A stretch of DNA of 64,000 nucleotides from Dyadobacter sp. SG02 (GTDB taxonomy: Bacteria > Bacteroidota > Bacteroidia > Cytophagales > Spirosomataceae), in contig NZ_FNYL01000022.1 in assembly GCF_900109045.1 (NCBI RefSeq), forward strand, positions 33,233 to 97,232, written 5' to 3'. The first letter of the stretch is position 1. Every line of letters starts with the position of its first letter. Position numbers and translations under genes: made by a program. Positions 31,550-38,930 of the stretch are shown piece after piece. Under the pieces are notes generated by a model that was not told the DNA's origin, searched no databases, and worked only from the letters and a program-made list of their open reading frames with translations.

Positions 31550-33064
31550 ATGGCAAACGCAGCAAACGTAGGAAAAATTACGCAGGTAATTGGCCCGGTT
31601 GTAGACGTATCATTTGAGGACAGCGGTGCTATCCCCGCGATCCTTGATGCGTTGGAAGTCATCAAACCAAATGGTCAGAAAGTAGTTCTCGAGTGCCAGC
31701 AGCACCTTGGTGAAGACCGTATCCGTACTATCGCGATGGATAGTACAGAAGGTATGCAACGTGGCATGCAGGTTAGGCCGCTTGGCGCACCTATCAAAAT
31801 GCCTATCGGCGAAGGTATCAAAGGACGTCTCTTCAACGTAATCGGTGAAGCGATCGACGGTCTTACTCCCCTTGATTCTTCAAACGGTATCTCTATCCAC
31901 CGCGCAGCTCCGAAATTCGAAGAGCTGGCAACTGCTACCGAAGTACTTTTTACAGGTATCAAGGTAATCGACCTTCTTGCTCCCTATGTAAAAGGTGGTA
32001 AGATCGGTTTGTTTGGTGGTGCGGGTGTAGGTAAAACCGTATTGATCCAGGAGCTGATCAACAACATCGCGAAAGCGTATGCCGGTCTTTCGGTATTCGC
32101 CGGTGTGGGTGAGCGTACACGTGAAGGTAATGACCTGATGCGTGAGATGATCGAAGCGGGTATCATCAAATACGGCGAGGAATTCAAGCACAGCATGGAA
32201 GAAGGCGGCTGGGATATCTCCAAAGTTGACTACAATACACTGAAAGATTCGCAGGCGACATTCGTGTTCGGCCAGATGAACGAACCTCCTGGCGCACGTG
32301 CTCGTGTTGCTTTGTCAGGTCTTACAATGGCTGAGTATTTCCGTGACGGAGATGGCGAAGGTCAGGGCCGCGATATCCTTTTCTTTATCGATAACATTTT
32401 CCGTTTCACCCAGGCAGGTTCTGAGGTATCCGCGCTTTTGGGACGTATGCCATCTGCGGTAGGTTACCAGCCTACGCTTGCTACCGAAATGGGCCAGATG
32501 CAGGAGCGTATCACCTCTACGAAACGCGGTTCGATCACTTCCGTACAGGCGGTTTACGTACCTGCGGATGACTTGACTGACCCGGCGCCTGCAACAACAT
32601 TTGCCCACTTGGATGCTACGACCGTATTGAGCCGTAAAGTATCCGAGAAAGGTATCTACCCTGCTGTGGACCCGCTTGACTCCGCTTCGCGTATTTTGAA
32701 TGCAGAAACACTCGGTGCAGCTCACTACGACTGCGCACAACGTGTGAAAAACATTCTTCAGCGTTACAAAGAATTGCAGGATATCATCGCGATCCTTGGT
32801 ATGGAAGAGCTTTCAGAAGAGGATAAACTGGTTGTATCACGTGCACGTCGCGTAGAGCGTTTCCTTTCTCAGCCGTTCTTCGTTGCAGAGCAGTTCACAG
32901 GTTTGAAAGGAACATTGGTGGATATCAACGACACTATCAAAGGCTTCAACCTGATCATGGATGGCGCGTATGACCACCTTCCTGAAATGGCTTTCAACCT
33001 CGTTGGAACCATCGAAGACGCTCAGGCCAAAGGAGAAAAAATGCTGGCGGAAGCAAGCAGATAA
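31550..33064 (+). CDS. atpD: ATP synthase F1 subunit beta
   Basis: The beta subunit forms the catalytic sites of F-type ATP synthase on the cytoplasmic face of the inner membrane. The 504-residue protein has the P-loop GGAGVGKT at residues 156-163, the GERTREGNDL block with its catalytic Glu, DNIFRFTQAGSEVSALLGRMPSAVGYQPTLATEMG, and the DELSEED-like ELSEEDKLVVSRARR near the C-terminus. It is followed after 17 bases by atpC. As in other Bacteroidota, the two genes stand apart from the rest of the atp operon. Codon use is biased toward GGT, CGT and GTA codons, as in highly expressed genes. Confidence 0.97.
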   Translation: MANAANVGKITQVIGPVVDVSFEDSGAIPAILDALEVIKPNGQKVVLECQQHLGEDRIRTIAMDSTEGMQRGMQVRPLGAPIKMPIGEGIKGRLFNVIGEAIDGLTPLDSSNGISIHRAAPKFEELATATEVLFTGIKVIDLLAPYVKGGKIGLFGGAGVGKTVLIQELINNIAKAYAGLSVFAGVGERTREGNDLMREMIEAGIIKYGEEFKHSMEEGGWDISKVDYNTLKDSQATFVFGQMNEPPGARARVALSGLTMAEYFRDGDGEGQGRDILFFIDNIFRFTQAGSEVSALLGRMPSAVGYQPTLATEMGQMQERITSTKRGSITSVQAVYVPADDLTDPAPATTFAHLDATTVLSRKVSEKGIYPAVDPLDSASRILNAETLGAAHYDCAQRVKNILQRYKELQDIIAILGMEELSEEDKLVVSRARRVERFLSQPFFVAEQFTGLKGTLVDINDTIKGFNLIMDGAYDHLPEMAFNLVGTIEDAQAKGEKMLAEASR

Positions 33065-33081
33065 GCAAAAACTTTTGACTC

Positions 33082-33324
33082 ATGCATTTAGAAATCATTA
33101 CCCCAGATAAAAAGGTATTTGCCGGCGAGGCAACTGCCGTTACATTACCGGGTACCGAAGGACAGTTTCAGGTTCTGAACCGTCACGCGCCGCTGGTCAG
33201 CACGCTGGGCAAAGGTGATGTGGTAGTCGATACGGGCGCTGCAAAGCAAAACTTCGTCATCGACGGTGGTGTTGTGGAAGTGCTGAACAACAAAGTATTG
33301 GTTCTCGCCGAAGCAGTTCTTTAA
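33082..33324 (+). CDS. atpC: ATP synthase F1 subunit epsilon (short form)
   Basis: The 80-residue protein is the N-terminal beta-sandwich of subunit epsilon (MHLEIITPDKKVFAGEATAVTLPGTEGQFQVLNRHAPLVSTLGKGDVVV ... VVEVLNNKVLVLAEAVL). This subunit links the rotor to F1 and can inhibit ATP hydrolysis through its C-terminal helices. Those helices are missing here: bacterial epsilon usually has about 130 residues. The short form is common in this phylum and implies no classical epsilon-type inhibition. A strong terminator follows. Confidence 0.93.
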   Translation: MHLEIITPDKKVFAGEATAVTLPGTEGQFQVLNRHAPLVSTLGKGDVVVDTGAAKQNFVIDGGVVEVLNNKVLVLAEAVL

Positions 33325-33343
33325 GGAATATACATTTAATGCA

Positions 33344-33385
33344 AAAGCGCGGGTGCTGTGAAAACGGCATCCGCGCTTTGCTTTT
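33344..33385 (+). terminator. Terminator of atpD-atpC
   Basis: A 13-bp stem with one G-U pair (33344-33356 with 33367-33379) is followed by GCTTTTG. Confidence 0.8.
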
Positions 33386-33483
33386 GTACCTGTTGGTAGT
33401 CAAGTTCCGTCGTTTGTACATTGGGCTAGATTCGTTCGAATTTTTATGTTTATCTTTAATTGTAAACTAATCGCCCACGGATC

Positions 33484-33687
33484 ATGAAATTTGTTTTAAA
33501 AGAGGGGCAAATGCTTGAAGACGTTTTCCCAACCGCCGCACGGTCAAAGGTTTTTCCGGCTGCCGGATCGACTTCCAAAAGTAAAAAACTCGACGCTCGA
33601 AAATTTGTAGGAGTAATTAAACTAACCGACAATGCTCTGGATGCCCAGAGAAGCATGCGTAATGAGTGGAACGAAAATCCTGATTGA
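33484..33687 (+). CDS. Putative VapB-like antitoxin
   Basis: The 67-residue protein (MKFVLKEGQMLEDVFPTAARSKVFPAAG...KLDARKFVGVIKLTDNALDAQRSMRNEWNE) is of antitoxin size. It ends inside the start of a PIN-domain gene, overlapping it by 26 bases, which is the usual coupling in vapBC operons. The C-terminal helix (NALDAQRSMRNEW) would bind the toxin. I do not recognise a specific DNA-binding fold in the N-terminus. Its identity rests mainly on context. A weak -7-like TATCTTTA lies at 33451-33458. Confidence 0.68.
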   Translation: MKFVLKEGQMLEDVFPTAARSKVFPAAGSTSKSKKLDARKFVGVIKLTDNALDAQRSMRNEWNENPD

Positions 33688-34033
33688 CACAAATATTGCC
33701 ATCAATCTGTTCAAAGGCGATAATCGCCTGGGTACCCTTTTGCAAGACCGGGAAGCATATGTATCCTTTATTAGCGAACTGGAATTGCTCGGCTATCAGG
33801 CCATAACCATAGAAGAAGAATCCTGGGTTGAAATGTTTCTGGATGAATGCAACATTATCGACATCAATCAAGGAATTAAAGAAATAACTACCTACGTCCG
33901 ACGACAATACAATCTCAAACTTCCGGACGCAATTATTGCAGCCACATCCATTTTCCTGGGTGTTCCACTGTTGTCAACCGACGATCATTTCGAACGAGTC
34001 AAGGAGCTGATTTTCATATTTTACCAGCCCTAA
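33662..34033 (+). CDS. VapC-like PIN-domain toxin
   Basis: The 123-residue protein is a PIN-domain RNase: ILIDTNIAINLFKGD at residues 6-20 (first acidic residue Asp9), ELELLGY with Glu at about 40, and the late KLPDAIIAATSIFLGVPLLSTDDHF with the remaining Asp residues. PIN toxins of this type cut tRNA or rRNA when freed from the antitoxin. The ATG at 33662 is chosen because it starts the PIN fold; an upstream in-frame start at 33632 adds only unrelated residues. Its last 4 bases overlap the end of the convergent pirin-like gene. Confidence 0.85.
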   Translation: MSGTKILIDTNIAINLFKGDNRLGTLLQDREAYVSFISELELLGYQAITIEEESWVEMFLDECNIIDINQGIKEITTYVRRQYNLKLPDAIIAATSIFLGVPLLSTDDHFERVKELIFIFYQP

Positions 34034-34731
34034 CCTGCAATATCAATCACCAACACAATCGCCCCGTTGGACAACGCCTCGAACTCAATCGCTTCCGCAT
34101 TGCCTAATGCCAGCCCATCCCTTCGTTCCAGCAACCGGTTCTGCACTTCAAATGCTCCCTCAATCACGAAAATGAATGCGCTGTGACTCGCATTCCAGCT
34201 ATTAAAAATGCCTTCTGCCCGGCCGTCGTATTGGCCGATAAACAGATGGGCGGAGCTTCCGTTGTAGCCCCGGACCGGGAGAAGGACATTCTTTTCACTT
34301 AAATCAAACTGAACGGTTATGCCTGTTGGCATCGGGGTGCTTAAAAGCGGACTATCATTGACCCTGATCTGCAAATAGTTGATCGCCTCATCGGGATAAG
34401 GGTTGGTAATGGTATAATGCTTGTCCGGAGATGTAGGCAGAAACAACACTTCGCCGGAATTGACAAATTTGGGTTCCCTACCCTTTTCCTCCACCTCGAT
34501 AGCCCCTACCATCGGCAGCAGGATAATCTGGGAGAACTTTTCCACCCGCAATTCGCAGCTGCATTCGGGCATAAGCGTTTCATCGTTCAAAACTTCCAAC
34601 GTCCCGAACGGCTCCCGGTCGGCCGCGCTGTATTCTCCAAAATTGAAAGTTCGGAAACTCCGGAAGCGATCCGTCTGAAACTGCCCCCGCAGGCTTTCCA
34701 GGTATATTTGGGCATCGGTTTGGGTAAGCAT
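34030..34731 (-). CDS. Pirin-like bicupin protein
   Basis: The 233-residue protein has two cupin-like beta barrels with the layout of the pirin/YhaK group. The N-terminal part includes FRTFNFGEYSAADREPFGTLEVLNDETLMPE and IILLPMVGAIEVEEKG ... SGEVLFLPTSP. The C-terminal part includes HLFIGQYDGRAEGIF ... FIFVIEGAFEVQNRLLERRDGLAL. The His/Glu metal ligands of canonical pirins (HPHRG-type) are absent, since the N-terminal barrel has no such motif, so quercetinase activity is doubtful. It is convergent with the PIN toxin gene (4-base overlap). Role unknown. Confidence 0.7.
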   Translation of the reverse strand: MLTQTDAQIYLESLRGQFQTDRFRSFRTFNFGEYSAADREPFGTLEVLNDETLMPECSCELRVEKFSQIILLPMVGAIEVEEKGREPKFVNSGEVLFLPTSPDKHYTITNPYPDEAINYLQIRVNDSPLLSTPMPTGITVQFDLSEKNVLLPVRGYNGSSAHLFIGQYDGRAEGIFNSWNASHSAFIFVIEGAFEVQNRLLERRDGLALGNAEAIEFEALSNGAIVLVIDIAG

Positions 34732-34784
34732 AACGATGGAATTTTAGGGGTTACATAGTCGGTGGTAAGCGGTCGGTGGTCAAA

Positions 34785-35501
34785 CTACGCACTTACTACA
34801 ATCGCATGCGTCAACCCATAACCCGCCGAAGCACTCCCCGTCACGGTCGACATTTCGGTACTTACCCCGTCACCGAAGACATTATCCCTCGCATTCGTAG
34901 TATCGGCTTGCCCGTGGCTTGCGTAGACGCCCTGCGCGTACACGACCTTGCTGATCTCTTCCGGAAATGCGATTTGCGTCACCAACAGCGACTTCCCACT
35001 CGCATTATATATATGTACGTGAATATGCGGCGCGCGGCCCGAGTACCAGCCCGGGTAAATGCTGGTGAATGTCACGAGACCATTGGCGTCGGTTGTCTGC
35101 CTACCGCGGAGAAAATGCACGCTCGTATAATTGGTCGATTGCATTCCCGTACCGCCATATTCCGAATAATTACCTGCCGCATCGCAATGCCAGATATCCA
35201 CCAATGCGCCTGCGAGGCCTTCACAGCTGTTATTTTTATTTTGAATCGTGATCTTGACCGTCAGCTTTGTTCCCGCGCGATCCGAAGTAATGTCGTTGGA
35301 AACCAGGCTGGCCGGTGTTTTGGTCGGGAATGGGCCTTCGGTTTCGGAGGCTGTCAATGTACAAGATCCCGACGTGGAGCCGGAGGTATCAGTTGACGTT
35401 TCTACGGGGTCGACGGTATCGTTCGAGCAGCTGATTACCGGGATGATCGCGGCGAAGCCGAGTGCCGAAAACCCTCTTTTTAAAAATTCCTTGCGTTCCA
35501 T
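34785..35501 (-). CDS. Intradiol ring-cleavage dioxygenase-like lipoprotein
   Basis: The 238-residue protein has an N-terminal signal (MERKEFLKRGFSALGFAAIIPVISC) with lipobox Cys25, and an ERKEFLKRGF start reminiscent of a Tat signal. A Ser/Thr linker leads to an intradiol dioxygenase fold like the protocatechuate 3,4-dioxygenase beta chain: ETEGPFP, VDIWHCDAAGNYSEY, and PGWYSGRAPHIHVHIYN. The four iron ligands are visible as Tyr112, Tyr153, His159 and His161. Being exported is unlike the catabolic enzymes, and no aromatic-degradation genes are near. The substrate is unknown; oxidation of extracellular aromatics is one possibility. Confidence 0.85.
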   Translation of the reverse strand: MERKEFLKRGFSALGFAAIIPVISCSNDTVDPVETSTDTSGSTSGSCTLTASETEGPFPTKTPASLVSNDITSDRAGTKLTVKITIQNKNNSCEGLAGALVDIWHCDAAGNYSEYGGTGMQSTNYTSVHFLRGRQTTDANGLVTFTSIYPGWYSGRAPHIHVHIYNASGKSLLVTQIAFPEEISKVVYAQGVYASHGQADTTNARDNVFGDGVSTEMSTVTGSASAGYGLTHAIVVSA

Positions 35502-35623
35502 ATTTGCAGCAGTTCTGTGAGTTTAAATACATTATCGTATTGGCTTCCCCCATTGTTGCGGTACAGGTGCAATGTGTCGGTCAACGGCGCGATTTTACCG
35601 GTGAATCGGCCGTATTTCAAAAA

Positions 35624-36319
35624 TCAGGCTTGCTGGTTCTTCCATTTTTCGATGAACTCGACATAACTGTCGCTTACCGGCAATTCAACACTCGATAAGA
35701 GCTTAACCTTCTTATTTTGAATGGATTTCACTTGCATAGTAGGAACAATGTAGCTTCGGTGAATGCGGCTAAACCCGCTTTCAGGCAAAATTTCAAGAAT
35801 ACCTTTCAACGACATCAGCGTCATCACCGGATGCCGCGAGCTCAGCAAATGGATTTTAATATAATCCTCCATGCCCTCGATGTAGGCAATATCAGTCAAT
35901 GCAATCTTGATCGCCTTGTATTCCGAACGGACCACGATAGACTCCTCTTTTTCCCGCGGATTTTTCAGCGCAAAACGTTCCGCAGCCTTTTGCACGGACT
36001 TTTCAAAACGCTCAATAGTAATCGGTTTCAAAAGATAATCCACCGCTTCCAACTCAAATCCTTCGTAGGCAAACTTCTTATAGGCAGTCGTAAAAATGAC
36101 CATAGGCCGTATTTCCAGCCTGGCAACCAGCTCCAAACCCGATAAGTCTGGCATATTAATGTCGATGAAAAGCAAATCGACCACATGGGTTTTCAGAAAC
36201 CGCCCGCCTTCGATCGCATCGTCGAACGCCCCGACGAGTTCGATCACCGGAAATGCGGCAATGTATTTTTCCAGAACGCTCAGCGCGAGCGGTTCGTCGT
36301 CGATGATCACACATTTCAT
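35624..36319 (-). CDS. LytTR-family response regulator
   Basis: The 231-residue protein has a receiver domain (MKCVIIDDEPLALSVLEKYI; phospho-acceptor Asp53 in LLFIDINMPDLSG) and a C-terminal LytTR DNA-binding domain (about 130-230: EYKAIKIALTDIAYIEGMEDYIKIHL ... GFSRIHRSYIVPTMQVKSIQNKKVKLLSSVELPVSDSYVEFIEKW). LytTR domains bind direct repeats in promoters. Its start overlaps the end of the histidine-kinase gene by 4 bases, so the two form a two-component system. Targets are unknown; the permease gene is divergent from the kinase gene and is a natural candidate. Confidence 0.92.
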   Translation of the reverse strand: MKCVIIDDEPLALSVLEKYIAAFPVIELVGAFDDAIEGGRFLKTHVVDLLFIDINMPDLSGLELVARLEIRPMVIFTTAYKKFAYEGFELEAVDYLLKPITIERFEKSVQKAAERFALKNPREKEESIVVRSEYKAIKIALTDIAYIEGMEDYIKIHLLSSRHPVMTLMSLKGILEILPESGFSRIHRSYIVPTMQVKSIQNKKVKLLSSVELPVSDSYVEFIEKWKNQQA

Positions 36320-37431
36320 CTTCCCGAAAGTTTTAAATTCACCGTAAAAAACTCCCCGTCATTGCGGATATCGAGGTCGTACGATCCGCTGTAAAGCAGA
36401 TCCAGCCTTTTTTGGGTATTCAAAATCCCCACACCTGTGCGTTCCTCGTCCTTACTGCGCTCGATAATCCGGTTCCGGCAAAAAAATTGAATATCGCCTT
36501 CCTGTAACTCCACGGCAATGCATATTACCGATTCGCGATGGTTGCTTACGCCATATTTGAATGCATTCTCCACGAAAGTCATCAGGATCAACGGCGCTAT
36601 TTTAATGCCTCCCGGCTGACCTTTCACCTCAAAATCCAGGCTGGTTTTGGCATTTAACCTCAACTTTTGTAGTTCCACATAGTTTTCGAGACAAGCGAGC
36701 TCGTCTTCCAGCGGCACGTAATTTTCAGTCGCCTCCTCGGTAATGTACCGCATCATCTGCGACAGTTTGAGAATGCTCGGCGCGGTATGCGCGCTGCTGC
36801 TCACAGCGAGCGCATAAATGTTATTAAGGGTATTAAAAAGAAAATGTGGATTGATCTGCGCCTTGAAAAACGAGAGCTCGGCATGCGCCTTCTCCGCCTC
36901 GGAAAGGATAGCCCGCCGCTCCGACTGCCGCCATTCCCGTGAAATGCGGACCGCCATCGCTACCACCCATACGACAATAAAAAGCGTCAAACTCACGAAA
37001 TCGACGGCCCTTTCGCGGTTCGGTCTCGGCATCGGCCGGGCATCGCCACCCGGAGGCGGGCCAGGCGGGCGACCGTCGCGAAACCCGTCGCGCGGCGGCT
37101 CAGGCCCTATTTCCCTACCCTGTTCCTGCCTGAACTTGCTGAATATGAGTCTCTCAAAAGGTTTGGAAAAATAGATAAGTACCAGCAGGCAGAGGAATAT
37201 TCCACCGTATGCCACATAATGCTGTTTCAGGTAAAGTTTAGGGATCAGTACCAGCAAATTGCCGTAAAACAACACCGCATATACCAGAAAAAACAGCCAG
37301 AACCATCCCGATTGCAACACCTGCACCGGAAAATCGGCACTGGGCTCGCGGGAAACGATCGTGAGCGGGAGGCTCATGAACAATACCCACCCCAGCAAAT
37401 GAATGATCCAAAGGTTCTTAGCCTTGAACAT
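36316..37431 (-). CDS. LytS-type sensor histidine kinase
   Basis: The 371-residue protein has four membrane helices (about 8-25, 42-62, 73-88 and 145-162) with a Pro/Gly/Arg-rich cytoplasmic or periplasmic loop at 100-140 (PPGPPPGGDARPMPRPNR). The His_kinase module has phospho-acceptor His196 in FFKAQINPHFLFNTLNNIYAL, the N-box LILMTFVENAFKYGVS, and a G-box TGVGILNTQKRLDLLY. It has no periplasmic sensor domain, so the membrane part itself may sense. The start at 37431 is chosen because the longer frame to 37686 would run through the divergent permease start. The signal is unknown. Confidence 0.9.
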   Translation of the reverse strand: MFKAKNLWIIHLLGWVLFMSLPLTIVSREPSADFPVQVLQSGWFWLFFLVYAVLFYGNLLVLIPKLYLKQHYVAYGGIFLCLLVLIYFSKPFERLIFSKFRQEQGREIGPEPPRDGFRDGRPPGPPPGGDARPMPRPNRERAVDFVSLTLFIVVWVVAMAVRISREWRQSERRAILSEAEKAHAELSFFKAQINPHFLFNTLNNIYALAVSSSAHTAPSILKLSQMMRYITEEATENYVPLEDELACLENYVELQKLRLNAKTSLDFEVKGQPGGIKIAPLILMTFVENAFKYGVSNHRESVICIAVELQEGDIQFFCRNRIIERSKDEERTGVGILNTQKRLDLLYSGSYDLDIRNDGEFFTVNLKLSGR

Positions 37432-37537
37432 GGCGGTGCGACTGAGATTGGCGGAACGCGTGTATTTGATGACGAAGATAGGAGTTACATTCAGAAAAAG
37501 TTTCCTATTTTCGAAAAGCACATTTTCACTCCCCCCA

Positions 37538-38872
37538 ATGCAGCAACCATCTACCCGAAATGAACTTTTCAAGATCCTGGGCGTCGGATTTGGCGTCGCG
37601 GTGACCGTCGGCGGCACCATCGGGACCGGCATTCTCCGGAAGCCCGGGCCTATCGCCGCACAGCTCGGCGATCCGGGGCTGATCATGGCATTGTGGATCG
37701 GAGTAAGCCTTTACGCATTCCTCGGCACGTTGTGTACGATCGAACTCGGCACTTCTGTCCCGCGTGCGGGCGCGTGGTACGTGTATGCGCAGCGTGCGTT
37801 CGGGAACTATGCCGGATTTGTGGTCGGCATTAACAGCTGGCTGGGTACCTGTTCAGCGCTCGGTTTTGGCGTGTACACGATGAGTGAATATATCGCGCTG
37901 CTTATCCCCTCGCTGGTGGGTTACGAACCCTATGTAGCCGCGGGTATCCTGCTCGCACTCACGGTGATTCACTGGATCGGGCTGGCATTGGCGAGCAGTT
38001 TTCAGAATATCATGAGCTTGCTGAAAGGCATCGGGCTCTTTGCATTCGTAGCGGTTTGTTATTTGTATGGAAATGAGGTTACTGTGGAAGAGGCGCAGGT
38101 CACTACCAGCAAAATCATCGAAACCGGTTCCTGGCTGGCACCCGTAGTTTTCTCCCTGCAAGCCATATTTTACACTTACGACGGCTGGCATACTGCGGCC
38201 TACTTTTCCGAAGAAGACCGCGATCCTTCCAAAAACCTGCCCAAATCGATGATCGGGGGTGTTTTGGTCATCATCGCGATTTACCTGCTCTGCAACCTGG
38301 CGATTCTTCACGTGCTGCCGATGGACCGGCTCGCCCAATCGAAACTGGCTGCTGCCGACGCGATTACGTTGATTTTCGGCGCAGGTTCCGGCAAGATTGT
38401 AACCCTGTTCCTGATGATTTCAATTCTGGGCATTGTCAATGCACAGCTTTTGTTCAATCCAAGAGTGCTTTATTCGATGAGTCGCGACGGGCTCTTTCTC
38501 AAATCCGGCGTTACAGTGAACCAGGGAGGCACGCCGGCAGTGGCTATGCTCATTACCTCGGCGGTCGCTATCACGTTGATTCTCATAGGGAAAGATGCAA
38601 CCGAAAAATTGTCTGACATCGCAACGTTCTTTTTTGTTCTGGGCTATACTTCCGGATTTGCGTCACTGTTAGCGTTGCGGAAGAAAGAGCCTCTTTTGCC
38701 ACGGCCGTGGAAGGTCCCCGCCTACCCTTTTCTGCCTGTATTAATGCTCATCCTATCGATCGCCTTCCTGATCGGCGCCATTGTGCAGGATCTGCCAAGC
38801 AGCCAGTATGCACTGCTGTTCCTTGTGATAAGTTACCCTGTCTATTTGCTGGTTCGCAAGCTGAATCAGTAG
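37538..38872 (+). CDS. APC-superfamily amino-acid permease
   Basis: The 444-residue inner-membrane protein has about 12 helices. It begins with the APC signature GFGVAVTVGGTIGTGILRKPG (residues 16-36), where the unwound GTIGTGI of helix 1 binds the substrate amino-group. SLQAIFYTYDGWHTAAYFSEEDRDPSKNLPKSMIGG in the middle is the conserved helix 6-7 region. It is transcribed divergently from the histidine-kinase gene across 106 bases. The ATG at 37538 is preferred over an upstream frame start at 37403, which would overlap the kinase gene. The substrate cannot be told. Confidence 0.9.
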   Translation: MQQPSTRNELFKILGVGFGVAVTVGGTIGTGILRKPGPIAAQLGDPGLIMALWIGVSLYAFLGTLCTIELGTSVPRAGAWYVYAQRAFGNYAGFVVGINSWLGTCSALGFGVYTMSEYIALLIPSLVGYEPYVAAGILLALTVIHWIGLALASSFQNIMSLLKGIGLFAFVAVCYLYGNEVTVEEAQVTTSKIIETGSWLAPVVFSLQAIFYTYDGWHTAAYFSEEDRDPSKNLPKSMIGGVLVIIAIYLLCNLAILHVLPMDRLAQSKLAAADAITLIFGAGSGKIVTLFLMISILGIVNAQLLFNPRVLYSMSRDGLFLKSGVTVNQGGTPAVAMLITSAVAITLILIGKDATEKLSDIATFFFVLGYTSGFASLLALRKKEPLLPRPWKVPAYPFLPVLMLILSIAFLIGAIVQDLPSSQYALLFLVISYPVYLLVRKLNQ

Positions 38873-38930
38873 AATTACTTTGCAAGTTTATTTTAGGTAA
38901 ATTGCATATATAACAAATCTGCTCAATGCT

